The notes: generated by a model not told the origin, from the letters alone. Positions 1 through 23,775 are shown, numbered from the stretch's first letter. The stretch: 64,000 nt of DNA from Echinarachnius parma (GCA_037951105.1 JBAMJV010003837.1:77288-141287), one strand, 5' to 3'. A program made the numbers and translations.

Positions 1-27
1 TTCTGCATAATTACATGTACATTTATG

Positions 28-1032
28 TACCGTACTGACCGGCGGAATAGCCGCATGCCGACTTTGAGCATTGAAATTGGAGAAAAAAAAGTGGGAGAAA
101 AGTGCGCTAGGGAAACTGGCGACAAAAAAAGCGGGAATAACAGCCGAAAACCAGAAAATCGGCGGGGAAAATTTGCCAAATTTAAGCAGGGAATTGGTGG
201 CGCATAAAATTTCTTGCAATCGCGCTATCTAACTGCCATGCACACTGTATGCAATCTACGAGTTACGATGTACCATCTCGATCAAAATGTCCGAACCGTA
301 CTCTTAACGTACCTACCCCTACTGTACTGCACTGTACTACTGTGCAATGCAATGCATCCATAACGCAGGGCTCGACACTCGCACTGGCCCGCTGGCCCGG
401 GGCCAGTGAAACTGCACTTCAGGCCAGCAAAAATGTATAAAAGTAATATTTTGGTGGCCCGATCGGGCAAGTAGATTTCCAACCCAACAGAGACAAAATT
501 AGAAAAATCTTGTTTCTTCCATGTCATGCTTCATCTTTAATCACAGATTTTTTCAGGAAAGAGTGATATTTTGAGTTTGCTCATGAAATAAAATTTTGGG
601 GCCAGTAAATTTTTCTTTGGGCCACCAGAAAGGGGAAAGAAATGATTTCCCTGGCCCGACTGGGCCACTCACAAAATAGGTTAGTGTGGAGCCTTGCATA
701 ACGCACGTAGATCGATGGCAGGTGCAGGGAAGCGCGGCGCTGACCGGCAGTGGTAGTTTGTTTCGTAACTTTGAAGTTAAAGTTAAAGTTAAAGTTATCA
801 AATATCAGCAAAAAAGGTGAGAAACCATTGTAGGCCAGGGTAAACGTAGACAATTTGGCTTTATAATGTTTTATCACGCAATACAACAAATAGTCCCACA
901 CCTGCTGAAATGTGTTGTTTTGAGGCCGGTGAAAAGTGAAAATTTGACTATCGCCGCGTACGCGCCGCACCCCAACTTTGCGGGGTTTTTTCAAGGAAAA
1001 AGTATGCGGCGATTACGCCGGTCAGTACGGTA
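28..1032. mobile_element. TIR element, about 1 kb, non-autonomous
   Basis: The left end begins TACCGTACTGACCGGCG and the right end is its inverse, with about 29 bp matching at two or three mismatches. There is no long ORF inside, so it would depend on a transposase from elsewhere. A hAT-like element (367-696) has inserted within it. Superfamily not identified; no clear target-site duplication seen. Confidence 0.6.
367..696. mobile_element. hAT-like MITE with 8-bp TSD
   Basis: Begins AGGGCTCGACACT and ends AGTGTGGAGCCTTG, which are imperfect inverted ends. It is flanked on both sides by the 8-mer CATAACGC (359-366 and 697-704), the target-site duplication length of hAT transposons. The interior has GGCCCGxxxGGGC words that recur in diverged copies near 4725, 20060-20285, 31976-32222, 54920-55025 and 62060-62800. 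No coding capacity. Confidence 0.65.
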
Positions 1033-2464
1033 TATAAAAGTTAAAGTCTTTCCCGTACCAATGTTGGCACATAAGGCGGCGCCTATCTCCGTTTCAATAG
1101 CCCTAGGCCACACGTCTACTAAATGTAGCGAAAGTTACAGAAGGGGGCTAGTTCTCTGGTAACTCGTGTGATTAACGGTATGGTATATATTTCAACTTAA
1201 ATGTAAATGCTGGGCACCAATCTGCATATTGTTAGATGAAAGCATGTTTCAAATAAACAATAGAATGCCACAATTAGAATGTGGCATATCAGTCAGAATT
1301 TTGACATGTAAATGTACCTTCTGTAGACTGTTCTGCAATTAAAGACTTAAGAGTGAATATTATCATGTCTTTACAGACACTAACACTGGCCCACTGAAAG
1401 TATACTGAAGTCATTAGTGGCTCGATTTTCAATTTGACACCTAATTTATTTGTTTAAATCTTCTATTCTTCCATACTGCATCCACATTTGTGTGATCAAT
1501 GTTAAAAATTGTATGTAGATAGTTTACATATAATGGAATTTAATCTTTGTGCCAGTAAAGCTGTTGGAAAAATTTGTTATTTTACTGGCGTGACCGGTCC
1601 CCTAGGAAAAAAGTTTGTGTAGACCCATTGACGGTACACAACTTTGCCCATAGATGCCCAAAACACATGTATAACTTTATGTATGATTAGAAGTCGAATT
1701 TGATGAGACGATAATTATCATATGACATTCATGATGGCTTGAGGTAAAAATAACTTCAGGAAGTTGGAATTGCAGATTTAGTAGATTAGATGCCTGTCCC
1801 AGTCAGACTTGCACAAGTTTCAATGCTCTAGATCATTATGTACACATGTATACACACTGTAGAGTGTACATGTAACACTTGGGAGTGGGGACATGATATT
1901 ACCAAATAATAATTTGTAATTTTAGTAGTTCCTAGTCATTCATAATCATATATGTAGCCGATACTTACAAGCAACATTCATGTAGTCATGTACTATTTGG
2001 TTATGGTACCTAGACTGCAGTGTGTAGAAAGAGTGTCATAAATCAAATTTTCACTCAGTGGATTCATTTAGTACCGTTTTGTACTTGGCAAATTGTGCAT
2101 GTATAGTATGTTTGCTTTTTTCTGTGTGCAAGACTCCATAGACGCATAGTAAACATTTTTTTACTGTTGACCTGGTCAGGCCAATAATATGATTTCCTTT
2201 CATTTGTTAGTGTCCAGACTCCAGAAACAATGATTTACTTGCGCCAAAATTACATAAATTCATTCGTTAATTAAGTATACAAGTGTAGTATTCTAAATCT
2301 CATTTCCTTATTAAAATTGCAATTATGGATGAAGCTTGACATGGAAGAACATTTTCTCATATATAGTTTACTTATATTAGTCATTGTCAATTTGATATCC
2401 AATCTGTATGTGATCACCAAAATACAGTGCCATGATTTAAAAAGTTTCATGACTCTTTGCTGTC
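1033..2464. other. Non-coding stretch, no gene seen
   Basis: AT-rich sequence with stops in all frames and no recognisable exon. It could hold promoter or 5' non-coding exons of the + strand gene downstream, but nothing in the sequence identifies them. Confidence 0.4.
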
Positions 2465-2640
2465 CTTGCCCTGGCCAACAAGGAAATAATTAAATTTTCA
2501 TTTTAGGGGCCACTTTTTCAATCTTACATAATACCTAGATGGTAATTTATGGGCTACCTACTCATTTCAGGGGGCTTTTTTGAAAATTAGGGGCAAATTG
2601 GCCCTCAGCCCAAATGTATTTCCTACCCTGCTAGTGTTGG
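2465..2640. repeat. Interspersed repeat, inverted partner at 4385-4590
   Basis: Carries a block with AGGGGGCTTTTTTGAAAATTAGGGG and a following CCCTCAGCCC word. An inverted, diverged copy lies at 4385-4590. Related blocks with gggggct and gcgaattcgcccc words occur near 7690-7860, 51540-51715, 53460-53575 and 53940-54060. The family is unnamed here. Confidence 0.5.
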
Positions 2641-2709
2641 TGTTGAACCCTGTTTGTAAAGTTGTGTTTGGAGGGGACAGGGGAGGGATGGATTCAGTAC
2701 CATACCAAC

Positions 2710-3497
2710 TAGGCTTGGGCGTCAGAACCGATTACCCGATTCTACTCGACTCCAGAAATGGGAATCGGCCCTCGATTCCTGAATAGCGTAGAACCGAGTA
2801 CTCGAAATAACGGTTCAAGTGCAAAGTAGTACCGATTCTGTGTCTATTGACTCGCGATAGAAGGGGAGAGTCGGCTCTAATCCCGACTCTCCTCGGTCAT
2901 AATCGGAATAGACGCGAACTATATAGCGCGGCCCAGCATCATTTACTTATTGAACGCATGAAACCTCTCCTCTATCGTCTCTCGCACACTGCACAGACAG
3001 TCTTTCCTCGTCTCTCCCGTCTTAAATCATTTCAAGAAAACAACGGTGGCGCACGCGCCAATAGACTAGATGTGTACATGTACTTCAGTACATGACTCAC
3101 AGAACATACGAGCATGTACGTTCGTGTATGCAGCATAGCATTGCAAGCGAAGCAAAACTCCGCATGCAATGCTCGCGCTGGCTCCGATATGGATATACAT
3201 GGCGGCAATGTGCTGTTTATGTCGCTGTTTGCGAACTTTTTGATATTTCAGGTAAGAAAATTATATTTGAATGTTGTTACTTGTTACTTGCAATTGTACC
3301 TGCCTTACGCGGTATAGCGCTACTAGAAACATCTCTCGCTCGGAACCGATGTACTTCCCATGTACACAGAGGGTATGATTGTGTGATTTTGCAGGTATAA
3401 ATTATGTGTACGATCTGAGAACCGATTCCGCTCAGAATCGAGACATGGGTATAGAACCGGAATCGACTCCAAGCTGGGGCAGAACCGCCCAAGCCTA
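2710..3497. mobile_element. hAT non-autonomous element, 788 bp
   Basis: Exact 12-bp terminal inverted repeats TAGGCTTGGGCG / CGCCCAAGCCTA are flanked by an exact 8-bp duplication ATACCAAC (2702-2709 and 3498-3505). This is diagnostic of hAT-type insertion. Subterminal sequence is rich in short GAATCG/ACCGAT words in both orientations. Internal ORFs are under 110 codons and resemble nothing I know. It lies within 2465-4590, between the inverted repeat pair. Confidence 0.85.
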
Positions 3498-3691
3498 ATA
3501 CCAACTCCCATTTCCCTGACCGTACTACAACATATTTGTAATGAAATGACCATGTATTTACCACAAAGTACCAGAAGCCTATTATGTGCACTTGACCCAA
3601 TGGGCCCCGAGTCCCTTGTACATGTAAGTAATCGCCAAATAGTGTGGGCCTCTCAATGGAAATATTTTAGGTCCTTTGTCTGCCCCTCACA

Positions 3692-3714
3692 CCCCCCCCC
3701 CCCCCCCCCCCCCC
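3692..3714. repeat. Poly-C tract
   Basis: Uninterrupted run of 23 C, one of about ten long poly-G/poly-C tracts in the window. Confidence 0.95.
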
Positions 3715-6150
3715 ACCCCTCCAAGCCAATGTAGACCCAGTCTTTCCAGAACACAAAGAAACAATTCCCCATGCAAGGTCTATTCAACCATGACTGATCA
3801 TGCCCTGTGTGCGTGATCAATTATTGACCCAAGTCTGTTCCCAAGGTGACCTGGTTTAGTGACGTCACCAGTTTAAAGGAGCACTCCTCACTTCCATAAT
3901 ACATGTTCATGCACATGTACTGCAGACCTGCATTCTGCAAGCAGTAGCTAGCATCAAGCATATTGCATAGCTAGTCAAGAGACCTGTCCTTGTGAGCCCC
4001 AGTGTCTGTGTTTGTGTTTGTGTGTGTACATTCTGTACAGTATGTAGTCATGCATACCGGTATAAGGGATACATATCAAATGTGTTTAATAATGCGGTAC
4101 CTGTTGTGTACATGTTACTTTGTGTATGGTTTTTAATGTGTAGGAGTGTGTACATACATACCTAAGTACTTATTATAAATTGATGGTAGACCTACTGTAC
4201 TCAAAATATGTACATACCTGTGTGCGGTATTTAGTGTTTTGCACGTTTCAGTCTTGTCCCATCACTAATATTGCATAGATGGGATCTTCATGTGTGTTAA
4301 TTGAATTTAGGTTCACATCTGTTCTTGCCATTTGATCCAGAAATATGATATAATCAAAGGAAATTTGATGTTTAATGGCTATGGCAGTAATTTTGCATTT
4401 TTGGGGTAGGGTAGGAAATATGCGGGGGCTGAGGGCGATTTTGCCCCCTAATTTTCAAAACGGCACCCTGAAATCAGTTGTAGCCCCTAAAATTACCATC
4501 TAAGGTATTATGTGTCAAAATATTTTGTGATGTCCATCAGATTGAAAAAGTAGCCCTCATAAATTATAAATTAATTTTCCCCTGTTTTAAGGTATAGCCT
4601 ACATACATGTACAATGTATATGGATGTACATGTATGTTTCTCAGCTTCATAAACAAAATATATTTTTGTCAGTGCATTGATCAACTTACAACACGTACAT
4701 GTAGATTGTAGATGCAGGGCTCGAAATTAGCACTGGACTGGGGCCACTAAAAATGTAAAATTTCATCAATCCATATTTGATTTGCCTGAATCGGCAACTT
4801 ACTATTTGAAGATATCAGTCTTTAGAGTCTTGTCAAAGTTGTTCTTTGTTTTGGGGCCACCAGATTCAGTTTCCTCCCTTTAGGCCACTAATATAAATTT
4901 GAGAAATCCTGATCTTAATTTTTACTGGAAAATAGATATTTTAGCATTAGTCTACACTTAACACAGTGATGTACATTGCACAATAAACGAGTGTATTTAC
5001 GGAGAATTATGAAGATAATACTTAACATCTCTTCAAATTCATCAATCATTAACAATTACATGTAGCAAGATCTTCAAATGTATTGGCATTTGGTCATTGG
5101 TGTTTTGTTGGGCTTGGGAAGTTGGGAGTGATATTCACTTCAGAAAGTCCTAGTTTCAAACCAGAGAAATCAGACTACCTGAGGCCTGAGCTGCACCAAA
5201 ATGTTCACCTTTTCAGAAACCTATGATAAGCCCATAACTCAATGTTCTAAATTAACTTTTTTGCATTGTAGTCCAGATGGGAAAGTAAAAACAAGATTTT
5301 TAAATTTAGTACCCTGAAACTGGAATCTGGTGGCCCCAAACAAAACACGGTATTAATCTGTTATATTTGGCTTGAAACAATTCAAGTACTTTACTCTGAA
5401 ATTGTTTTTCAAGTCTGTGATCTAATTTGGAAGGGCTCGTTCTGTCATTTTTGGGAGTCTTGGGACTAAAGTTACTGAAGCCTCTGCAGTGTTTTTCTTT
5501 ACTGCATCCCTCAAGCCTCTCAAATTAATCACAATTTAAGCACCTCCCTTGTTTTCATACCTACTCCTGCAAGAAAATGTTTAATGGCTCTTTTGTAATT
5601 TTGGGACTCAATGGTATTTTGGGGACTAATGTGACTAAAGCCTGTGTGTACCTATTTCTGTGCAATGTGTGCATCCCCTTTTTTCAGTTCCCTCAAATTA
5701 AATACACAAAATGTACAAATAGTGAATACATGTAGGAGCACCATCTTTATTTTCATACACGCTTCCTGGTACAAAGGAAATCCACTCTTCCATATTACCA
5801 GAGGGTCACAACTCGGTTGTTCTGTGATAATTCCGATATAAGTTAGTTTCTCCCTATAGAATTGTTTGAATTGAATTATACTTTTCTTCTGTATCACATT
5901 TTGTGTGTGATTATTTTGATGCCTTTTAAAAGAGTACAGTTATTGTTTGTTGGTTTTCTAAACAAAAAAGTTGAATAGTTTGCTGATATTCATATCAGAC
6001 ATACATTGCATGTACAATGTACATGTACATGTATGTGCATTTATTGCCATACAACACTGCCATTGCCAATATGTAAATAAATAAATTACGTTCTTAGCAA
6101 GTGTGACTTTGTGTCATTGTATACTATTTTGAGAAGTACTGTACCATTGA
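3715..6150. other. Non-coding stretch upstream of p66-like gene
   Basis: No exon recognised. Contains the repeat copy at 4385-4590, a diverged hAT-like fragment near 4725-4920 (agggctcgaaattagcactgg) and TGTACATGTA-type words at about 4600 and 6000. Upstream non-coding exons of the + strand gene would be expected in or beyond this region but cannot be placed. Confidence 0.4.
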
Positions 6151-6224
6151 TACAAACTAATGTATGAGATTGCATTACTTGTCATCATATCACGACTCAC
6201 AAAATGGCTACTTTTTGTTAGTAG

Positions 6225-6300
6225 ATTGATACATCGTGTCAGAAGAGTTGGTGTCGGGTCCCACGCCTGGCAAACCGTGTCTGGATATGAAGAGCGTTTA
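6225..6300 (+). pseudogene. Degenerate copy 1 of p66-like first coding exon
   Basis: Matches the functional first exon (6567-6690) from the acceptor-side GTAGATTG through TCAGAAGAG, GGTCCCACGCCTGGCAAA and TCTGGAT. The start codon is changed (ATCGTG instead of ATCATG) and AGATCTGAG is deleted. The frame ends at TAA about 6298-6300. The flanking intron is duplicated too, so this is a DNA-level tandem duplication and not a retrocopy. Confidence 0.75.
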
Positions 6301-6384
6301 AAGTTGTATCTTAACTAGTGTCTTGAATGTATGAGATTTCTTTACTTTTATCAACGACTCTTTTTTCTTTCTCTTTGTTGGTAG

Positions 6385-6482
6385 ATTGAGGCATCATGTC
6401 AGAAGAGAGATCTGAGTTGGTGTCAGGTCCCACGCTTAGCAAACTGTCTGGATATGAGGAGCGTTTCAAGTGGTATCTTAAC
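6385..6482 (+). pseudogene. Copy 2 of p66-like first coding exon
   Basis: Nearly identical to the functional exon over its first about 55 bases, including GTAGATTGAGGCATCATGTC, and keeps the ATG at 6396. It then diverges (ACGCTTAGCAAACTGTCTGG) and shows no donor at the equivalent place. The frame runs on through the intron to a stop after 39 codons. It may be inert, or act as an upstream ORF if it is included in a transcript. Confidence 0.7.
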
Positions 6483-6577
6483 TTGTATGCTATTTCTTTA
6501 TTTGTATTTAATTGACGACTCGCAATAATAAATGGCTCTTTTTTTCCTTCTTTTCTTTGTTGGTAGATTGAGGCATC

Positions 6578-18204
<11,627 letters not shown>

Positions 18205-18317
18205 AGATAACTCCACATCTGGCTCTTGCCCCGTGTCTGTGACCACCACCCCCTTCCTTCTCATCCTCTCTTCCTTTCACCACACTCCCTCCCTCCCTCC
18301 CTTCCTCTCTCCGCAAG

Positions 18318-18410
18318 CGTTTGTCGGCCGATCGGCAGCGCGAGTACCTACTGGACATGATCCCCTCCCAAGGGCTAGGCCACCCTCGGAATCTTATTTG
18401 GAAGCGATGA
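18318..18410 (+). CDS. Second intact copy of the p66-like C-terminal exon
   Basis: Starting 113 bases after the stop of the real exon, 31 codons repeat its 3' two thirds: RLSADRQREYLLDMIPSQGL and on to LIWKR and a stop. Most base changes are silent or conservative and one codon is lost. The homology continues into the 3' sequence (tctgtgaccac). A long pyrimidine tract ending CCGCAAG precedes it in phase 0, so it could be an alternative last exon replacing exon 6. Otherwise it lies in the 3' UTR. Coding use is not proven. Confidence 0.45.
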   Translation, partial: RLSADRQREYLLDMIPSQGLGHPRNLIWKR

Positions 18411-18459
18411 AGATCCATGCAACATCTTGCTCTCGCCCTGTGTCTGTGACCACACCTCT

Positions 18460-18484
18460 CCCCCCCCCCCCCCCCCCCCCCCCC
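18460..18484. repeat. Poly-C tract
   Basis: 25 consecutive C immediately after the second C-terminal exon copy. Confidence 0.95.
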
Positions 18485-21134
18485 TCACCCCCACCATCCT
18501 TCTCCCCCTCGATTGCTTTCTCTCTCAACCCCAACCACTGGTATATAGACAGACAAACCTGTCAATAGCAGTCAACCTGCTTATAGTGACAACCAAAAGT
18601 GATCCCCCTGCAGAGAAAAAACACTGTTACGGAACCTGTCTATAGAGGTCACATGTCTACAGTGGCCACTTTTTTGTTTCCCTTCAGTCTTCACTATACA
18701 CAGGTTTGACTTTAGATTCCTTCTGAATACTTATTGTTAAGGGGTGGGGGCTGAATGAAAAGATCATCCCCTTGAACAATAGGTATCACAGATCTACGCC
18801 AGTGACACCGTGCTCCCTGGTCTCCGTTCCCTAGACGGTGTTGTTGAGTTGCAGGGGACACGTTACCAACAGCAAATATTGCAGCATTATGTTTGCCCAA
18901 TGTTGAAAATGTACAATGTACATTGAGTATTACACATTATTCTATAAAAAATCACATGTACGAGTGACATGCTCAAGCAGACAAGAATGTGGCACCAAAT
19001 TTGTTTGATAAGGTGCCCTCTGGAATGAAATATCATTGCCAACTTTTGAGTGAGATGTTTTCCTTTGCTAACTTATGTTTGTTTTTTTACTGTTTGAATC
19101 AATTTCATTAATCCACATGGTGGTCGGCATCTAATGCCTCTCTTACAGAAACTTTGACTTCGGATTTTGTGATACTAGTCTGCAAGAAAATAATTCTCAA
19201 TTTTTGAAGGCCCAACAGTTATATTTGATGGCTCTAAAACGAAAGAAAAACAATTGAGAACATTTTATGATGCGCTAATTTGGAGCCCTGTTTAACCGTC
19301 TTTAGTATTAGTGTTTTTGTTATATATATCAACAAGGAATGTTGTTTTGCCATTTGCCTTCTCACATCCCAAACATTAAGTACGGTAGATAATTTTTTTT
19401 AAAATAATTGTTGGGGTAAATACATTTGATTAAGTACTAGTAATTAAATTAAGTAGCTAATCTACTTTGATTATATTCTCTGGTTTTGTACCTTTTGAAC
19501 CCTTCAAGTTTGATACCTAAAATGGACATGGGGTGGCAAGATTGGTAGAGCATGTGCCTACCAATTTTGAGGTCCAGAGTCTGAAATTAAACTATGTTTA
19601 TCTTGAATGAATTTCCCAAGGAATTGATCAATCTTGTTGGGCTAATTAAAGAAATAAAATCCATTTGTACTAAAAACGATAAATGCTATTCGAGAAAGAG
19701 TTTGATAAGTGAAAATGTGAGATAACCGTTTGTGCAGTGGAGGCACTGAACTGTGAATGCAATTGTTGGTACTTTAATTGCAATATTGTATTCCTTTTAT
19801 ATATTTTCATTACCGTGTACATTAGTTTTGAGTCTTTTAAGTTTGCTTATATTTTCTACTTTATGTGTTATACATAATGTTCAACTGGTGTCATATGATG
19901 GCTTCGTGCCTGTGACCTATTGCAGTGCAATCATTGCTATTGTTAGTGCTCCAGACACCTTGTACTAGTCCCCTTTGCACCATGCCTTGACAAGGCCACT
20001 GAGTGGAACCAATGCTAGAAATTCATTTGTTTCTCCTTGTTGCCTGGTGGGACATGTTAAATCAAGACCTGTATGCTTTAGTGGCCCTAAGCCAGTTATC
20101 ACGATGCCCCAAAATGAGAAAAAGCATGACATATTCTGTTGTATTTGGTTGCCCGATCGGGCACTCCAAAACGGAGTAAACAATTAATATACTTTATCTC
20201 ATTTGGTTGCATAGTTGGGCAAGTTAACATTTGGTGGCCCAAAGCCCAAATTTAGTGGCCCCAGGCCGGAGCCCCCTGGTTCAATCAGTTAACTACTAGA
20301 CTCTGCAATGTCCATATAGTTAATACAGGACCTTCCAGTAGGCAATGGGTTAACTGGCATACATGTGTAATGCAATGTGCTTGCAACCACGTGAGGTTGG
20401 GGGTTAATGACCCATCGATGGACTCCGGGGGGAGAGCAATTCTGCATTCAGTAGTGTGTGCGTTTGTGTGTGTGTGTGAGAGACCTACCATGTTAGTTCT
20501 CTGTGTTGTATACAGCGTGTGCAAAACATTTGTTGGGTCAGCATTGGGAATATGTCGGGTGTGAAACGTTTCTCTTGCATTGTACAAAGATTACTAGAGA
20601 GAGAGTCGGAACAGATGGGTCCTTTAATGGCGGAAACTGTTTAGTATCTGACTCGTATGTGGCGTCTTCTGGGGATGTAAGATATATTTTTCTTGTTTGA
20701 TATTGTTTTGTAATTATACTATGCTAATCCATAGTGACTGGACTCTTTGTAGATGTATATTGCCCACTCTGATGTGGTATGTTGATTTATCTGTCTTGTA
20801 TATTATGATGACAAAAGATTACAAAGATTGCATATGTCCACTAGGTGTTAGTATAATCATTGAAATCTTCTATAAGTGGAATCTAATTTGTTTTGATGAG
20901 AGGCGCTCGCAGAGTGTCCATGTAGACAGTAATTAACCATGATGTTGGATGATCATTTCAAAGTAGATAGTTACCATACCTGATCATTCTGCCGACTGAT
21001 TAATTGATTGCTTTGTAGATACTTAATGTTTTTCATTGATGCTTAAATTATTTTTGGGATAAGAAAAAAACATTTTTTTTTTGTGGAGACATAACATTTT
21101 GTTCAGTGTATTGATTTCTTTTCTTTTTGTGTAG
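18485..21134 (+). other. Probable p66-like 3' UTR or downstream sequence
   Basis: No clear exon. Holds a repeat at 18545-18710 (AAACCTGTCAATAGCAGTC..ACAGTGGCCACTTTT) related to 42215-42935, a decayed tRNA-like SINE near 19530-19590 (GGTAGAGCATGTGCC) and hAT-like GGCCC fragments at 20060-20285. ORFs here look random. Confidence 0.4.
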
Positions 21135-21194
21135 CAAGATACTGGAAGCCACTCGCGTGTTCAGAGAGGAATTAATAAAAGGAAAAAGAAGTGA
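21135..21194 (+). CDS. Candidate alternative 3' terminal exon
   Basis: A strong acceptor (TTCTTTTTGTGTAG) is followed by 19 codons, QDTGSHSRVQRGINKRKKK, and TGA, in phase 0 like exons 5 and 6. AATAAA signals follow, one overlapping at 21174 and one at 21481. If it were spliced to exon 5 the protein would end in a basic tail instead of RQREYLLDMIP. No family similarity; speculative. Confidence 0.2.
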   Translation, partial: QDTGSHSRVQRGINKRKKK

Positions 21195-21480
21195 ATATGG
21201 AATCGGCTCTGTATTGTTTTATTTGCATCTGGACTATGTAGTGTAAATTATGTGAAGTTGAGCTCTACAAAAACAAGCAAACCTTTGTCATATGTGCCCC
21301 ATTGCAGAAAGAGATACAATCGGAGCCGTGATGTTTCCAATTGTTTGTGTGTGTGTGTGGTGTATGTTGTAGATGCATACCTTTGTATCTTTATATAAAT
21401 ATAGTTTGTTTTGATGCTGGAAAAATTTTAACCTAGGTTCTAGACTGCAACTCGGGGGAAATTAAAACTAGAGGACCATG

Positions 21481-21486
21481 AATAAA
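21481..21486 (+). terminator. Candidate poly(A) signal of the + strand gene
   Basis: AATAAA about 3.3 kb after the p66-like stop, near the point where minus-strand signals also begin. The position is plausible, but the hexamer is common in AT-rich DNA. Confidence 0.35.
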
Positions 21487-21510
21487 GATATATACGAAAT
21501 ATGATAAGTC

Positions 21511-21516
21511 TTTATT
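21511..21516 (-). terminator. Candidate poly(A) signal of the - strand gene
   Basis: TTTATT on the + strand is AATAAA on the minus strand. It would give the NEDD4-like mRNA a 3' UTR of about 5.3 kb. Nearer signals may be used instead. Confidence 0.3.
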
Positions 21517-21665
21517 ATAATTGCAATTTATACGTTGACAAGTTACAACACTCGCAGGTATAGAAATACACATTCGATTGGTCATTTCATTTTCATTTTC
21601 TCACTTCATTATTCAAATATGAAAACACAAAGTTTACAATGGATGTCTGCCAACATCTTGTAATG

Positions 21666-21823
21666 CAGTGAAACCTCATTATAAAGCTCCTTAGGGCCCA
21701 CTGAATGTACCTCGTTACTCTGAGGTTACAAATATTAAAATACATATAACTCCGACCTATGAAATTACCTTGCTATATTGGGTACCTTGTTGCAACTGAG
21801 CTCGTTATAAAGAGGTTTCACTG
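21666..21823. mobile_element. pogo-like MITE
   Basis: CAGTGAAACCTCATTATAAA at left, inverted at right as CGTTATAAAGAGGTTTCACTG. About 158 bp, non-coding. Confidence 0.6.
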
Positions 21824-22228
21824 TAGTGCATCTATCATACAGTATACAAGCATAGGACAAGTTTGAAAATCAACGACAGTATTTACATAATATAATAATG
21901 TGATATAATTAACTTTCTTGAATAATATCCACATCAGCGAGGGTTTGCATACATCACCCACTGTAAAACAAAAACTACATATAGTCTAGAAAAAGGAATA
22001 TACACCTACTCCATACCATTATTTGACTCCACATAGTGGCTATATTATACTGTGAACATACATTGTACGTGTAGTAAAGGGTAAATCACTCAGAATGAAT
22101 TGGGTAAAAGGTACTTAAAATTGGACACTAATATGAAATCTTAGAGAACCAAATTAGGGCTTGCGTGCTGAAAATCATGATTGAGATGTGATATTGTCTT
22201 TTCAAATGTGTGTGCATGTGAACAGCGA

Positions 22229-22271
22229 GGGGGGGGGGGGGGGGGGGGGCACACGTGTCCCCCCCCCCCCC
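22229..22271. repeat. G21 / C13 inverted homopolymer hairpin
   Basis: 21 G, then CACACGTGT (containing the palindrome ACACGTGT), then 13 C. It could form a hairpin or cruciform, or a G-quadruplex. Confidence 0.9.
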
Positions 22272-23512
22272 GACAACTCACGAACCCACCACTAAGTATT
22301 GCGATGATAACAAATAGAAGTAATGGTAGTTATAATACCAAGAGTGATGTATGACTGAAGCATAATGGCAATGAAAACGTAAGTAGGTTATTAAGTGTGC
22401 ATTTCATCCAGGTTTTACACGTGAATAGGTTTACAGAGTGCCTCTACTCAATTATTTGCCACCTATAATAAACTATAAGCAGGTACTATTACAGGAGAAG
22501 GAATGCAATGTTGACATTTGAAAAAGATAACATATTGGAAGTTTGAACCGGATCTAATTTGCTCTATTTTCTATTAATCCCGTATCCTGCAATAAAATGC
22601 TGGTTACTGTAAGCAGTTCAAAACTGCATCATAAAACTACGTCCGATTATCTCTAGAGCTTTTTTATACGTGTACATTTTTGCTAAAAATATCAAAAATA
22701 ATATTGAGTACTGGTAACTGTTCAGAAGTTATTCTATGTGGCTAATTTAGAAGTCTGGGCCAGTAAATAAAATACATTAATATTTATTTATTGATATTCA
22801 TTGTTTTTATTGTCAACACGTTTGGCAGCAAACAATCTGAACTGCTTGTGCAAAGAGCCATGATCACTAAAACCACTAACATGGCTTTGAAAACTTAGTT
22901 GAAATTTACTGAATAGAATTCAACCCTCTTACCAGGGGAAAAGTACAGAGCATTTTACCAATTTAATAGGAATGCCTGATTAAGTGGAGAAACTTTCTTT
23001 AAAACATACATGTATACGAGATGTTTGGTCAAATCCTTCCCTTTAAAATGAGAACCCATAGATACCAAATATTCCGGAGACCACTGTATATTCATTATTA
23101 AAATGTACAACTGCACAGTCGAGGTACACCATGGAAAAATATGAGCATTTATTTCTTATCATACATATTTCAATCATAATTTGAATTTACTATCATCATC
23201 ATCATAATTACAATGTACTTGTTTAATTACATTTATCATTATTAATATCAAAATTATCCTTACTTCTGTGTTATAACCACATTTTATAAGGTATCTACTT
23301 TATTATATCTGAGTAAAAAACAAAAGAATAAAACAGAGCTGGGACCAGTACAATTACCTTGTCAGAGGGTTTTGTTATATCAAAGCTTATAACAAGGTTC
23401 TCCTATATCAATGATTTGAATATGATAAATGCATGCAGTACAAAATATTTGAAACACAGTGATACACAGTAATCATTTAAATAATGCTCACAACAGTTGG
23501 AAGGTTCAATCT

Positions 23513-23775
23513 ACTGTATAGGCCATATATTTCGCGTACATAAATTTTCGCCAATCTGGACTTTACAACAATTTCGTGAGTGGTTAAATTCGCGTTCGGC
23601 TAGCACAGTTTAGGCCGCTGTGTATGTGTATGACCATCTTGAGAGATAGGCTAGTGCAGTAATGCATGTATTGATTTTGGTGTCAACATTTTAACGTGTT
23701 GTAAATTTTGAGATTCACAAGTGATTTGCGGAAAATAAAACCTTAGCAAAATATATGGTCATGGCCTATACAGTA
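23513..23775. mobile_element. Palindromic non-autonomous element
   Basis: ACTGTATAGGCCATATATTT at left and ATATATGGTCATGGCCTATACAGTA at right are inverted. About 260 bp, no ORF, superfamily unknown. Confidence 0.55.

Noticed and set aside
3092-3400. 102-codon ORF inside the hAT element
   Set aside because: No similarity to a hAT transposase that I can recognise, and overlapping ORFs in another frame; probably chance.
19753-19968. 71-codon hydrophobic ORF
   Set aside because: AT-rich sequence naturally yields Leu/Ile/Phe codons; no splice context or family match.
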